Shown here: positions 45,352 to 54,322 of the stretch, in pieces
Layout: the number at the start of each line of letters is the position of its first letter
Numbering within the stretch: the first letter of the stretch is position 1
NCBI RefSeq assembly: GCF_004208515.1
Contig: NZ_SGIM01000002.1
Span: forward strand, 1-64,000
DNA length: 64,000 nucleotides
Direction: 5' to 3'
Source of the DNA: Acinetobacter halotolerans
GTDB taxonomy: Bacteria > Pseudomonadota > Gammaproteobacteria > Pseudomonadales > Moraxellaceae
Notes under the pieces: model-generated
Database searches by the model: none
Seen by the model: the letters and a program-made list of their open reading frames with translations, nothing else
Told to the model about the DNA's origin: nothing
Position numbers and translations under genes: made by a program

Positions 45352-46233
45352 TTAATCCGTTAAACGTATGTGCGCAGAAGCCGTGGCATTCGCTGTGGAG
45401 TAACTGCCTGCTGGCGCATCTGTAAAAGTACCATCAGCCAAAGTGATGATTTGTCGATTGTACTGTTTCGAGCTCGGTGTTGGATCAATATTTGTAACGC
45501 GATCTGAACCAGAATAATTGACTGATTGGGCGATCACTTGCCCATTGGTCGAATGAGCCGTTGGTTGAGATAAATCAGCCCCTAAACCAGATACATAAAG
45601 ATTTTGATAGCGACTTGTGACACGACGCACATAATCCTGTGTTTCGCGAAATGGGGGGATGCCTTTGTATTTATCAACGTTGCCTTCACCTGCATTATAA
45701 GCTGCTAAGGCTAGTCGAGTATCACCTTTAAATCGTTTTAGTAACCAGCTTAAATACTTAGCGCCAGCAAAAATATTTTGTTGAGGGTCGTAAGCATTGG
45801 AGACGTTAAAGCGCTTCGCCGTCGCTGGCATCAACTGCATTAAGCCTTGAGCACCCACAGGTGAGCGTGCATTAACATTGAAACCAGATTCAGTGTGCAT
45901 TACCGCTTTTATTAAGCCTTCGGAAACGCCATGTTGTTGTGCTGCTTGACGGATCAGATGGTCAAAAGTATTTCGATTACGGCTATAACTGGGCAGAACG
46001 GAAGCTTCACTATTTCCCCAGTTACGATAGGTGTGGATATTGCTATCGGGGTAATAAGTTGCTTTAACCACTTTTAAATGGCTGTACTCAGCTTTCTTTT
46101 TATTGGTCAGCAGTGTAGTACCATTGCTATCTTTAAATTGATAGATGGTTTGCCCAGCATGTGTAGTTACTGTTGTATTAAAAAAACCGATTGTCCCCAA
46201 ACACAACATAAAAAAATAAGTTATTTTGTTCAT
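45352..46233 (-). CDS. Lytic transglycosylase with DUF4124-like N-terminus
   Basis: Starting at ATG 46233 the protein has 293 residues: a signal peptide (cut near THAG), a short DUF4124-like beta motif (IYQFKDSNGTTLLTNKK), and an SLT domain. The catalytic Glu is in VMHTESGFN; PVGAQGLMQLMPATAKR and AYNAGEGNV are the other SLT landmarks. It cleaves peptidoglycan glycan strands to 1,6-anhydro products in the periplasm. The tail after residue 215 is low in structure. A GTG start 15 bases earlier is possible. Confidence 0.87.
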   Translation of the reverse strand: MNKITYFFMLCLGTIGFFNTTVTTHAGQTIYQFKDSNGTTLLTNKKKAEYSHLKVVKATYYPDSNIHTYRNWGNSEASVLPSYSRNRNTFDHLIRQAAQQHGVSEGLIKAVMHTESGFNVNARSPVGAQGLMQLMPATAKRFNVSNAYDPQQNIFAGAKYLSWLLKRFKGDTRLALAAYNAGEGNVDKYKGIPPFRETQDYVRRVTSRYQNLYVSGLGADLSQPTAHSTNGQVIAQSVNYSGSDRVTNIDPTPSSKQYNRQIITLADGTFTDAPAGSYSTANATASAHIRLTD

Positions 46234-46728
46234 CGTTATAATATTCACAAAAGATGAGCTTTAATTCACTTCAGCAGTGTAACAAAAAAATCTCTAAAAA
46301 GTACTTTAGCTACATTTTTTTATTTTTCTACTGTCTGACAAAAAATCAAGTCCTTTTGCTCGAATGTTCAGCAAAAAAAAAATTAAATTTTTTTTAAAAA
46401 TTATGTGTTGACTTATATAAGCTATTGTTTTTTATATACTAAAATGATTGGTTAAAAAGTGATCAATTTGATTGAAAGCCTTATTCTAAGATAAAAAAAG
46501 TTTGTCAATAGCGAAGAAATCCACAATTTTATCCACAGTTTTTGTGGAAAACTGTGGAGAAGTCTGAAATATAAGCGATCTAGCCGATTTTGATAACTTT
46601 TGATCAGAATTTTACCAGTATGAAACTCAAATATGACGATTGAAAGAAATTGAAAAATTCTTTAGGTGCGCATTTTTTCGGAATGGGATAAAATCTTGCG
46701 GTATTTTGTTTATGAGTAAATCACGTCT
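46234..46728. promoter_or_regulatory. Intergenic with a cluster of DnaA-box-like sites (46517-46561)
   Basis: A perfect DnaA box TTATCCACA is at 46529-46537. One-mismatch boxes lie on the opposite strand at 46543-46551 (TGTGGAAAA) and 46553-46561 (TGTGGAGAA), and a weaker one at 46519-46527. Bases 46533-46557 also form a perfect 10-bp hairpin (CCACAGTTTT / AAAACTGTGG). The rest is very AT-rich and holds no gene. Confidence 0.55.
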
Positions 46729-47634
46729 ATGTACGCGCCAGTGGAGTCCAACCAAGGATTTAATTTCAAGCCAGAGCTTCCAACTAGTTCGGCCTATTAT
46801 CGCTTGTTGAAAAAACTACGTCGCCAAGTGGGGCATGCAATTCGTGACTACAAGATGATCGAAGATGGCGATAAAGTCATGGTATGCGTGTCAGGCGGTA
46901 AGGACAGTTATACTTTGCTCGATATCTTGCTGCAATTTAAACGTATTGCACCGATTAATTTTGATATCGTTGCAGTAAACCTTGATCAAAAGCAACCAGG
47001 TTTCCCAGAAGATGTATTGCCACGTTATATGGAAGAAAACAATATTCCATATTACATCCTTGAAAAAGATACCTATACCATTACCAAGCGCTTAACACCT
47101 GAAGGCAAGACCTATTGCGCAGTATGTTCTCGGTTACGCCGTGGTTCACTGTATGGTTTTGCTCAAGAAATCGGTGCGACGAAAGTGGCTTTAGGTCACC
47201 ATCGTGATGATATTTTAGCGACATTCTTCCTGAATTTATTCCATGGCGGTAGTTTGAAAGCGATGCCACCGAAACTGCTGTCTTCAGACAAAAAGAATAT
47301 TCTGATTCGTCCTTTGGCTTATGTTGAAGAAAACGACATTATCAAATATGCAGAAATGCGTCAGTTCCCGATCATTCCATGTAACTTGTGCGGATCTCAA
47401 GAGAACTTACAGCGCGCGATTTTGAATGACATGTTACGTGAGTGGGATAAGCAATACCCTAAACGTTTACATAGTATTTTTGGCGCATTACAGAATGTAT
47501 CGCCATCGCAGTTGGCTGATCGAGAGTTATTTGATTTTGAAGCTTTGGATGAACAGCGTGAGTTTGATATGAAAGATCCAGAAGAATTGAAAAATCGCCT
47601 AGATGTAGTGAATTTAAGCTTCGCTGCTGAATAA
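46729..47634 (+). CDS. ttcA: tRNA 2-thiocytidine synthetase TtcA
   Basis: The 301-residue protein has the PP-loop [11 protein letters not shown] for ATP, and the two Cys pairs YCAVCSRLR and CNLCGSQ of the TtcA group, which hold an iron-sulfur cluster. [19 protein letters not shown] is also typical. It thiolates C32 of certain tRNAs. It has its own terminator downstream and a DnaA-box-like cluster upstream. Confidence 0.97.
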   Translation: MYAPVESNQGFNFKPELPTSSAYYRLLKKLRRQVGHAIRDYKMIEDGDKVMVCVSGGKDSYTLLDILLQFKRIAPINFDIVAVNLDQKQPGFPEDVLPRYMEENNIPYYILEKDTYTITKRLTPEGKTYCAVCSRLRRGSLYGFAQEIGATKVALGHHRDDILATFFLNLFHGGSLKAMPPKLLSSDKKNILIRPLAYVEENDIIKYAEMRQFPIIPCNLCGSQENLQRAILNDMLREWDKQYPKRLHSIFGALQNVSPSQLADRELFDFEALDEQREFDMKDPEELKNRLDVVNLSFAAE

Positions 47635-47652
47635 AATGTAAGAAATTTTTTA

Positions 47653-47680
47653 AAGGCACTTTGTTAAGTGCCTTTTCTTT
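47653..47680 (+). terminator. Rho-independent terminator of ttcA
   Basis: AAGGCACTT / AAGTGCCTT with a 4-nt loop is followed by a T-rich run. Confidence 0.88.
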
Positions 47681-47831
47681 ATAAATTTTTTAAAAATTGA
47701 ATCCTACGTACAAAAAGTCATAGCCTAAAAGAAAATATACGTGCTATAACATGGCACAAGCAAATTGCTTCATGTGATGTCGTCTGGATAGATGGCACAA
47801 GAAATTGAACAAATATATTTGAGGAATAATC

Positions 47832-48215
47832 ATGGCTGCATTTTTAACTGATGATTGGTTTGCAACTGTCGATACACTTACTGCTGAAGCAGGTGATTTA
47901 AACTTACCACCAGCACTTGCGAATTTGGCAATTAACTTGGTTGTAACAGATGCAGCTGGTAATACAGAGTTGGCTTTAGACGCTGGTAAAATCCAAAAAG
48001 GATTATCTTCAAAAGCTAAAACGACTTTAAATATGGATGCTGAAACTTTACGTAAAGTATTCTTAGAGTTTGATATGGCTGCTGCAATGCAAGCGTTCAT
48101 GACTGGTAAAATCAAAGTACAAGGTGATATGTCTCAGCTTATGGCTTTACAAACTGCTAAGCCAAGCCAAGAGCAAAAAGATTTATTCAAAAAAGTTCTT
48201 GAGCAAACTGCTTAA
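47832..48215 (+). CDS. SCP2 sterol-binding-domain protein
   Basis: The 127-residue protein is a single SCP2-type domain: LVVTDAAGNTELALDAGKIQKG, then TTLNMDAETLRKVFLEFDMAAAMQAFMTGKIKVQGDMSQLM (read in parts; the GKIKVQGD turn is diagnostic). It should bind a lipid or fatty acyl ligand in the cytoplasm. GAGGA lies 7 nt before the ATG. A strong terminator follows. Confidence 0.88.
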   Translation: MAAFLTDDWFATVDTLTAEAGDLNLPPALANLAINLVVTDAAGNTELALDAGKIQKGLSSKAKTTLNMDAETLRKVFLEFDMAAAMQAFMTGKIKVQGDMSQLMALQTAKPSQEQKDLFKKVLEQTA

Positions 48216-48223
48216 ATTCTTTA

Positions 48224-48258
48224 CAAAAAAAGCTTACCGAACTGGTAAGCTTTTTTTT
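48224..48258. terminator. Bidirectional terminator
   Basis: AGCTTACC / GGTAAGCT with a 5-nt loop, seven A before and eight T after, lies between the convergent SCP2 and transglycosylase genes. Confidence 0.93.
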
Positions 48259-48261
48259 GTT

Positions 48262-49371
48262 TTAGACATTAATCAAACTACTGGTCTTGATATGTTCTAA
48301 ATAAGTACGGATACGTTTAACGTATTTTACAGCTTGTTTATAGCGACCATTTTTAGCTTGGTTACGCTCTAAATAATCATATAAATTTACCCATTGATTT
48401 GGGTCTTTGCCTTGTGCCTTGATTCTTTTTTGCACTTGGCTGACTGCACCTGGTCCCATATTATATGCCACTAAGGCATACCAGTTACGATCAGGATATG
48501 GAACATGTGCAAACTGCTCCAACATCAAATCATAATACTTGGCACCCCCTTGGATGCTTTGTACAGGATCAACACGGTTAGTCACACCCATTGCTTGAGC
48601 AGTGCTATTGGTCAGCATCATTAAGCCACGGACGCCAGTAGGCGACACCGAAGTTGGTTTAAGATAAGATTCTTGATAACCAATTGCTGCCAACAAATGC
48701 CAATCTAAATTGTATTTAGATGCACTTTGTTTAAAGCTCGCTTTGTAGATAGGTAAACGTTGATTCAGATCTTTTTGAATTGTTGACCAAGATTCAGGTT
48801 TAACTACATTACGATTGTAGAAAGAAGCGAGTTGTTGCGTTGTACCCAATTGCTTACTTTGACATACAAAGCCACTTGCTGTCAGTGTGAGTGGATCATC
48901 AGCTTGTTTAAATACCCAATTCAGTTGTGGATTTAAACCATTTTTGGTCAAACTTTCTTGATCACCACAACTTGCTGAGAAAGAAACCAGTTGTTTATTT
49001 TCAATCTGATTGAGACTCGCTGTCGTCATAGCCAGATTGGCTTTGCCTTGGGCGATCCATTTCAATGCAGTTGCATTGTCTGGCACTGTTTTAAAATCGA
49101 GCTTTACATTTAAGCTTTGCGCATAGTTTCGTGCTAAATCATAACCAAAACCATGTAAAAACTGATCTTCTTTAAATACGATCGTTGGATTTTCAACTGC
49201 AACCACAGTTAATACATTGCTTGCCAAAACAGTATTGTATTGATGTGATTTTTCAGCGCTCAAGCTATTGAAAGGGAGGATGACTACACCTAATGCTAAA
49301 GCTTGAAATGGGAGTTTGGAAGATAAAGAGTTAAGGCTAAGCCTCGACCCAGAACTTGAATTACTGTGCAT
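48262..49371 (-). CDS. MltF-like lytic transglycosylase
   Basis: The 369-residue protein combines an export signal (about 18-39, cut after LSA), a degenerate solute-binding-like region (about 55-170, VLTVVAVENPTIVF...HGFGYDLARNYAQ) and a C-terminal SLT domain. The catalytic Glu is in IGYQESYLKP, with SPTGVRGLMMLTNSTA and VAYNMGPGAV. This order is that of MltF, but the N-terminal module is shorter than usual. It cleaves peptidoglycan. GGAG lies before the start. Confidence 0.88.
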   Translation of the reverse strand: MHSNSSSGSRLSLNSLSSKLPFQALALGVVILPFNSLSAEKSHQYNTVLASNVLTVVAVENPTIVFKEDQFLHGFGYDLARNYAQSLNVKLDFKTVPDNATALKWIAQGKANLAMTTASLNQIENKQLVSFSASCGDQESLTKNGLNPQLNWVFKQADDPLTLTASGFVCQSKQLGTTQQLASFYNRNVVKPESWSTIQKDLNQRLPIYKASFKQSASKYNLDWHLLAAIGYQESYLKPTSVSPTGVRGLMMLTNSTAQAMGVTNRVDPVQSIQGGAKYYDLMLEQFAHVPYPDRNWYALVAYNMGPGAVSQVQKRIKAQGKDPNQWVNLYDYLERNQAKNGRYKQAVKYVKRIRTYLEHIKTSSLINV

Positions 49372-49745
49372 GTTGTCTCCGCTACAGGTAATTTATGCCC
49401 AAAAAGTTCAGCAAAACAGTGCCTTAACTTTTTAAAGTTGATAAATTCAATAAGGGTGGGCAAATCATGACGCCATTCAAAATGACATTGAATTAATCGT
49501 GGAAATGATGTTCTTGTTACACATCATTCATAAAGTGTATAAAAAATAAACAAAAAGTTAACTTAGGGGCGCATAATAAGCGGCAAAAAAAGGATTGTCA
49601 AATTTTGAGCAATAAAATACTGAGAGATTCATCACAACCGCATGATTTGAAAAAGAATAAAATTTATACACTTTAGTGATGATGAAATAAGGAATACAAT
49701 GCAACAACTTGTAAACAGATTGTTATGTTAGCGTATTTTTTTCTT
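49372..49745. other. Intergenic, divergent promoter region
   Basis: This AT-rich stretch separates the divergent transglycosylase and greB genes. I see no gene, repeat or clear regulatory motif. Confidence 0.4.
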
Positions 49746-50234
49746 ATGAAATCAAATTTAATAACTCGTAAAGGACATGATCTATTGGTTGCAGAGCTGA
49801 AGAAGCTTTGGCATGAAGAACGCCCTGAGATTACTAAAAAAGTAAACTGGGCGGCTAGTTTAGGTGATCGGTCAGAAAATGCAGACTATCAATATAATAA
49901 ACAAATACTGAGGAAAATTGATCGTCGTGTTCGATATCTGGGAAAACGTCTCGAAGAGTTGAAGATCATCGACTATGTAGCTGAGCAAGAAGGAAAAGTC
50001 TATTTCGGGGCTTGGGTTGAGATTGAAAATGATGTTGGTGAGAAGAAAACATTGCGTATCGTTGGTGTTGATGAGATCTACGATCATCACCCTCAGCATA
50101 TTTCGATTGAATCACCAATGGCTCGTGCATTACTTGGTAAAGCCGTTGATGATGATGTTGAAGTACATACGCCGCTCGGAAAAAAAGTATGGTATATCAA
50201 CTCAATTCGCTATGAAAAAAACGAAAATTGTTAA
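49746..50234 (+). CDS. greB: Transcript cleavage factor GreB
   Basis: Starting at ATG 49746 the protein has 162 residues, the normal GreB length. The acidic tip ASLGDRSENADYQYNK, the basic patch RRVRYL, and ISIESPMARALLGK in the FKBP-like domain identify GreB rather than GreA. The longer frame from 49725 adds seven hydrophobic residues absent from the family. It rescues backtracked RNA polymerase and can cut longer RNA 3' ends than GreA. Confidence 0.95.
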   Translation: MKSNLITRKGHDLLVAELKKLWHEERPEITKKVNWAASLGDRSENADYQYNKQILRKIDRRVRYLGKRLEELKIIDYVAEQEGKVYFGAWVEIENDVGEKKTLRIVGVDEIYDHHPQHISIESPMARALLGKAVDDDVEVHTPLGKKVWYINSIRYEKNENC

Positions 50235-50291
50235 AATAACAGGATGTTGATTTTATTTTGATCATTTGATGCATGATTTTGCATAAAAGGT

Positions 50292-50320
50292 TTGCCAAGG
50301 CGCGGTTTTATTTATATGAT
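50292..50320 (+). promoter_or_regulatory. Predicted promoter of tRNA-Ser
   Basis: TTGCCA and TATGAT are separated by 17 bp, which would start the transcript a few bases before the tRNA. Confidence 0.6.
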
Positions 50321-50330
50321 AGCCGCCATT

Positions 50331-50420
50331 GGAAGCGTGGCAGAGCGGTTTAATGCACCGGTCTTGAAAACCGACGAGGGTGTGAGTCCTCCGTGAGTTC
50401 GAATCTCACCGCTTCCGCCA
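50331..50420 (+). tRNA. tRNA-Ser(TGA)
   Basis: A 90-nt type II tRNA with encoded CCA. The acceptor stem GGAAGCG / CGCTTCC is perfect, the anticodon stem CGGTC-loop reads TGA (50365-50367), the long variable arm is GAGGGTGTGAGTCCTC-like, and the T-loop is GTTCGAATC. It reads UCN serine codons. Confidence 0.97.
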
Positions 50421-50425
50421 AATTC

Positions 50426-50457
50426 AAAAAGTCCTTGTTTATACAAGGACTTTTTTT
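50426..50457 (+). terminator. Rho-independent terminator of tRNA-Ser
   Basis: A 13-bp stem (AAAAAGTCCTTGT / ACAAGGACTTTTT) is followed by T residues, six bases after the CCA end. Confidence 0.93.
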
Positions 50458-50548
50458 ATATCTATGGTTTACCCCTCAACTTCTCATGATAAATTTCTGA
50501 TGAGGATGTAAATTTTACCAAGTGAAAGTTTCTGTTTTATCATTACGT

Positions 50549-50572
50549 ATAAGGGGCAATAAAGCCCCTTAT
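50549..50572 (-). terminator. Hairpin after the LysE gene
   Basis: A perfect 9-bp stem (ATAAGGGGC / GCCCCTTAT) with a 6-nt loop lies 10 nt after the stop codon of the exporter gene, at the end of the four-gene operon. It lacks a T-run. Confidence 0.55.
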
Positions 50573-50581
50573 CGATTAAAA

Positions 50582-51220
50582 CTAATAACTTGGTAACGGT
50601 TGAGTAATCAATAGAAATGAAAAGTAAATTAAGAAAACACCAGATATTAATGAAACCACTTTCGTAAACTTATTATCTCCCGATTTATTAGTAAAAAGCT
50701 TAATAGAAAGGGTCATAAAAACAAACCAAGTCATGATTGTTAGGGCATGTATTGTAATTAAGACAATACCTTTAAGATAGTGATTAGAATCAACAAAGTT
50801 TATGAACTGCGGGAATGCAGCTATGTAAAACATAGAAACTTTAGGATTCAATATTTGTGTTAAGAAACCCTCATTAAAGCTAGATAGTGCAGACTTTTTG
50901 GCTATGACTTTACTTTCAGTGGAGTTGGCTTCTTTTCTCTTTAGAAGAGAGGTTATGAATTTAACTCCTAAATAAAGTAAGTAAGCTGCACCTATGTATT
51001 TCAAAATATTAAATAAAAATGGTGAATTTAAGATAATTAAGGAAATACCAAATAGTGACAAGAGTCCATGTAGGTATGTGGCGGATACTAAACCAAAAAT
51101 TTTTAGAAAAGAGTCATATTTACCAACAGACGAAGCTGTGTTGAAAATTAAAAAAGTATTGGGCCCAGGTGAAATGACTAGTAATAGGCATATCAAGAAA
51201 TAAGAAAATAAATTTTCCAT
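50582..51220 (-). CDS. LysE/RhtB-family amino acid exporter
   Basis: Starting at ATG 51220 the protein has 212 residues and about six hydrophobic segments. The LysE hallmark ISPGPNTFLIFN follows the first helix. It should export an amino acid or derivative. The start is 1 nt after the stop codon of the FAH-fold gene, so the two are translationally coupled. As last gene of an operon that begins with an amino acid dioxygenase-like gene, it probably exports the pathway product. Confidence 0.85.
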   Translation of the reverse strand: MENLFSYFLICLLLVISPGPNTFLIFNTASSVGKYDSFLKIFGLVSATYLHGLLSLFGISLIILNSPFLFNILKYIGAAYLLYLGVKFITSLLKRKEANSTESKVIAKKSALSSFNEGFLTQILNPKVSMFYIAAFPQFINFVDSNHYLKGIVLITIHALTIMTWFVFMTLSIKLFTNKSGDNKFTKVVSLISGVFLIYFSFLLITQPLPSY

Positions 51221-51221
51221 G

Positions 51222-51866
51222 TTAAATAATCTCAAGGCCGTAATTCAAAGTTCTATTCAAAATTAATTTCAAACAATCACCTTGCTTTACGTTTCCAACG
51301 CCAGCAGGTGTCCCAGTGAAAATAATATCGCCCTTTCTTAAACCGTAAATCTGGCTTAAGTAAGATATTAAATATGTAATAGGAAATATCATTTGCTTCG
51401 TACTTCCGATTTGTCTTAATTCATCATTTATATAGAGTTCAATCAAAGCTTCTTTTTCTGGTTTTCCACGAGTAAAGTCAGAAACCCAACCAGAATTTTT
51501 AAAACTTTTACTTAATGTCCAAGGTAGACCTTTCATTTTCAAAGTGGATTGTAAATCTCTAGCTGTAAAATCTAATCCAATGGCATATCCACCGATACAT
51601 GACAAAGCTTCTATTTCAGAGATATGATCTATGTTTTCATCGATATAGATTACGAGCTCAACTTCATGATGAATATCTTTTGAAAAACTAGCATCTGGTA
51701 GGGAAATTTCTTTATCCGTAACAATGCTTGTATTGGTTTTTAAGAATACGACCGGATAGTCTTCGCCTTGGTTTCCTAGCTCTTTAATGTGTTCTGAGTA
51801 GTTTCTTCCAATACAATAAACATTGTTGATTTTTTCTATAACACCATCTGTAAAATGAATTGACAT
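51222..51866 (-). CDS. Fumarylacetoacetate hydrolase (FAH)-family enzyme
   Basis: The 214-residue single-domain protein has the FAH motifs YCIGRNYSEHIKELG, HHEVELVIYID with the metal-binding Glu pair (68 and 70), GLDFTARDLQ with the third ligand, and IIFTGTPAGVG. The family hydrolyses, decarboxylates or isomerises beta-diketo and related acids with Mg2+. It starts 9 bp after the dehydrogenase stop codon. A role on a 2-oxo acid made by the operon's dehydrogenase is plausible. Confidence 0.88.
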   Translation of the reverse strand: MSIHFTDGVIEKINNVYCIGRNYSEHIKELGNQGEDYPVVFLKTNTSIVTDKEISLPDASFSKDIHHEVELVIYIDENIDHISEIEALSCIGGYAIGLDFTARDLQSTLKMKGLPWTLSKSFKNSGWVSDFTRGKPEKEALIELYINDELRQIGSTKQMIFPITYLISYLSQIYGLRKGDIIFTGTPAGVGNVKQGDCLKLILNRTLNYGLEII

Positions 51867-51875
51867 AATTTTCCT

Positions 51876-52856
51876 TTAATTAACAATATTATTGAATTTA
51901 TTTTTAGATAAGGCTTCTACTAGTTCAAAATAAGCATCTCCCATTTGATCAATAGATGCCGCATCTGAAAAATATGCATTATGTGGGTTGATTATTAATC
52001 GCTCAGCTAACCATTCTGCACCATTACACCAAGACTCAATAAGTGGATGTTCTTTTGGTGGTTCTTCTGGTAATACGTCTAAGGCAACCTTAAAATCAGG
52101 ATTGTTTATTAAATGATCATAGAGTACATCGAAGTTCTTCAACATTTTTCCGCGAGCAGTATTAATTAATACTGCATCTTGTTTCATTAATTTAAGAAAA
52201 TTTTCATTTATTAGTCCATGAGTTTCATTGGTAAGTGGGCAATGTAAAGAGACTATGTCAGACGTGCTAAGTAATTCTTGTAATGTATGGACTCTTTTTA
52301 AATTAAGAGACTTAAAATATGAGGTTGTAATATAAGGATCATAAACAATTACATTAAAATTAAGAGCTCTTAATCGTAATGCCGTTGCTGTACCAATTTT
52401 TCCTAAACCAATAAGTCCGACAGTTCTTTGGCTAGAACGCCAAGAGTTCAGATGATTTTCTTGCCAACTATCTTTATATTTTCTAGCTAAATTATTGTAT
52501 CGAGATATGTTTCTAGTAAGTGCTAATAGCATGCCTATTGTAGTATCAGCAACTTCTTCGACACAGTAAGATGGGTTATTTGCAAAAGGGATTTTTTTAT
52601 GGCGGAGTGATTCGCCATCAACTTGGTCATATCCTATTCCATAGCGGATCACGATTTTACAATTATTTAAATGATTGATTGTTTTTTCAGTTATTTTTGC
52701 ATGCCAAACTAACATAGCATCAACTTGCTTTAGAATTTCTTCTGAATACTCATTTTCATTTAAACTATTTAAAAAGTAAAACTCATAACCTAAGTCATCA
52801 AATTTTTTTTGATGAGCACCGAGATTCTGTATGCGATCAGTAATTGCAATTTTCAT
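51876..52856 (-). CDS. D-isomer-specific 2-hydroxyacid dehydrogenase
   Basis: The 326-residue protein has the full family layout: RYGIGYDQVD in the substrate domain, NAD motif GLIGLGKIG (147-155) followed by YDPY with the acidic residue that prefers NAD, NTARG with the catalytic Arg (235), Glu in PEEPP (264), and His in NPHNAYFS (292). It interconverts a D-2-hydroxy acid and a 2-oxo acid. It lies 26 bp after the dioxygenase gene. Residues NPSYCVEEVADTTIGMLLAL are typical of the phosphoglycerate/hydroxypyruvate subgroup. Confidence 0.9.
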   Translation of the reverse strand: MKIAITDRIQNLGAHQKKFDDLGYEFYFLNSLNENEYSEEILKQVDAMLVWHAKITEKTINHLNNCKIVIRYGIGYDQVDGESLRHKKIPFANNPSYCVEEVADTTIGMLLALTRNISRYNNLARKYKDSWQENHLNSWRSSQRTVGLIGLGKIGTATALRLRALNFNVIVYDPYITTSYFKSLNLKRVHTLQELLSTSDIVSLHCPLTNETHGLINENFLKLMKQDAVLINTARGKMLKNFDVLYDHLINNPDFKVALDVLPEEPPKEHPLIESWCNGAEWLAERLIINPHNAYFSDAASIDQMGDAYFELVEALSKNKFNNIVN

Positions 52857-52882
52857 ATAAATATTTCCAATAATTTGATTTT

Positions 52883-53620
52883 TTACTTTGCTATGTTGTA
52901 GTCAATGACTAGAATGTCGCGATAGGAGATATCATCTGATTTAGGTGAAATAGAAGATACTGAATGGTAAAGAGCCTCATCATTAACGAATAAGCTATCC
53001 ATTGGTTTTTTTAGTGTTATTTCACTTAACTTTTCTTTATCACTATTATAAATACTAGAGATACCTCCAACTACATTTTGTCTATTTATTAGATGCATAC
53101 TAATGAATTTATGCCCATCTTGATGAATACCTTCTGGAGTAGGTAATCCTGTTAATTCTTTAGTAGCTAAAATTCGGAATTGATGTAATGTAACATCCCA
53201 TTTTTTCTCAGTTAGTTTATAAGTTTCTATAAAATGATGAAGTGAAGAGGCAATGATGTAATGTAGAAATCTGTTTTTATAAATATTATCATCTAGATGG
53301 GTGAATTTTCTTTCGACATCACCAGCATATTGATTGATGGATTTACTTTGGTAAAAAATGCTATTTATTATTGGTTGTACATGTCCTGTTGTATCATCAT
53401 AAATAAACCTTCCGAACTTTCTATATCGATAAATATCTCCTTCTTTCATATAAGTATCTAGTTCTAAGTGATTCCAGCTATCTACTAGCTGATTCCAGAA
53501 TTTAGAAAGATATGAAGGAAATATCCAAGCTGAACCAGGCAGAAACTGATAACCATCTTCTAATAAATTTTCTGAAGACAAACCCAATTTTAGATAAGCT
53601 AGTTGTTCTAGATGGCCCAT
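52883..53620 (-). CDS. 2OG-Fe(II) dioxygenase of the amino acid hydroxylase type (BsmA/IDO-like)
   Basis: The 245-residue protein has the iron facial triad: IHQDGH (H166 and D168) and H219 in EALYHSVSSI. Arg234 in SYRDILVIDYN can hold 2-oxoglutarate. The layout, with PTPEGIHQDGH followed by HLINRQNVVGG, is that of PF10014 (2OG-Fe_Oxy_2), which includes free L-isoleucine/leucine hydroxylases such as IDO and BsmA. It is first in a four-gene operon with a dehydrogenase, an FAH-fold enzyme and a LysE exporter. The amino acid substrate is not known. Confidence 0.82.
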   Translation of the reverse strand: MGHLEQLAYLKLGLSSENLLEDGYQFLPGSAWIFPSYLSKFWNQLVDSWNHLELDTYMKEGDIYRYRKFGRFIYDDTTGHVQPIINSIFYQSKSINQYAGDVERKFTHLDDNIYKNRFLHYIIASSLHHFIETYKLTEKKWDVTLHQFRILATKELTGLPTPEGIHQDGHKFISMHLINRQNVVGGISSIYNSDKEKLSEITLKKPMDSLFVNDEALYHSVSSISPKSDDISYRDILVIDYNIAK

Positions 53621-53833
53621 TTTTTACTCCTTTTTAAGTGCTCTATAGGCAGTTTTGTGTATTTTTTAAATCTTAGTTTTAAGATCGAAGTTAATATATA
53701 AAAATTACAGATTTATTAAACATACAGGTCTGTATTTTTGGGAGTGTATTTTTATCACAAATAATTTAAATATCCTATAAATTTTAGAAATACTGATATT
53801 TTTTTATGTGAATACCATTGTTTTGTTTTTATG

Positions 53834-54165
53834 ATTTTGTTACACAATCCTATTGCTCAAAACTGAATCAACAATATAATTTTCAGATGAATATACCTGC
53901 ACCTAAAATTAATCATATGCTTCATTGGTCTCTTCACAACCAAGCTTGATGAATCGATAAAATCTCTCGGCCTGATTTGATTCCAATACTTAGTTATATG
54001 CGCAACTACAAGGCAAAGAAGGAAGAAATCAAATCTTTTAAGTTACAGTTATTTAATGCTGTTTGATGATTAACTATCTCAGTTGCTTATCTTTGCGTAT
54101 AGGCATAGGCTTTGTAGAAAGTCTGATGAAATAAAATTCAAGGTACCTCTTACATTCAATCTTTA
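53834..54165 (+). mobile_element. IS5-family relic (left end and transposase N-terminus)
   Basis: A decayed terminal repeat (TTTTGTTACACAATCC) is followed by codons reading MNIPAPKINH...HWSLHNQA, then R-stop-NLSA-stop-FDSNT, LYAQLQGKEGRNQIF and CCLMINYLSCLSLRIGIGFVESL. These match the N-terminus of IS5-type transposases (NKPAPKIYR..., RGNLSIWFDP, AKGKQGRNQ, CCLMIKSLFRLSLR). Several stops and loss of the rest make it inactive. It is the same family as the relics near 11.3 and 14.3 kb. Confidence 0.72.
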
Positions 54166-54307
54166 CGGCATAATAAACATAAAATAGTGGAAATTTACTT
54201 AATTTATCAAATAAATATAACTCGTATTTCATCTACCAAGTCTTGCTTATTTGAGCTTTGAATCTGAATTTTATTTCATTTATATCACTCAAAAAACATT
54301 CAAAATT

Positions 54308-54322
54308 ATGCATTTTTTGCAT
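54308..54322 (+). promoter_or_regulatory. LysR-type operator upstream of the symporter gene
   Basis: ATGCATTTTTTGCAT contains the dyad ATGCA-N5-TGCAT and fits the LysR box T-N11-A. The identical 15-mer, in reverse complement, lies in the lysR-aspA intergenic region. A further half-site TTTTTGCAT is at 54334-54342. Confidence 0.7.

Noticed and set aside
46517..46561. Chromosomal replication origin
   Set aside because: Too few DnaA boxes, and none of the usual origin neighbours (dnaA, dnaN, rpmH, gidA) is present.
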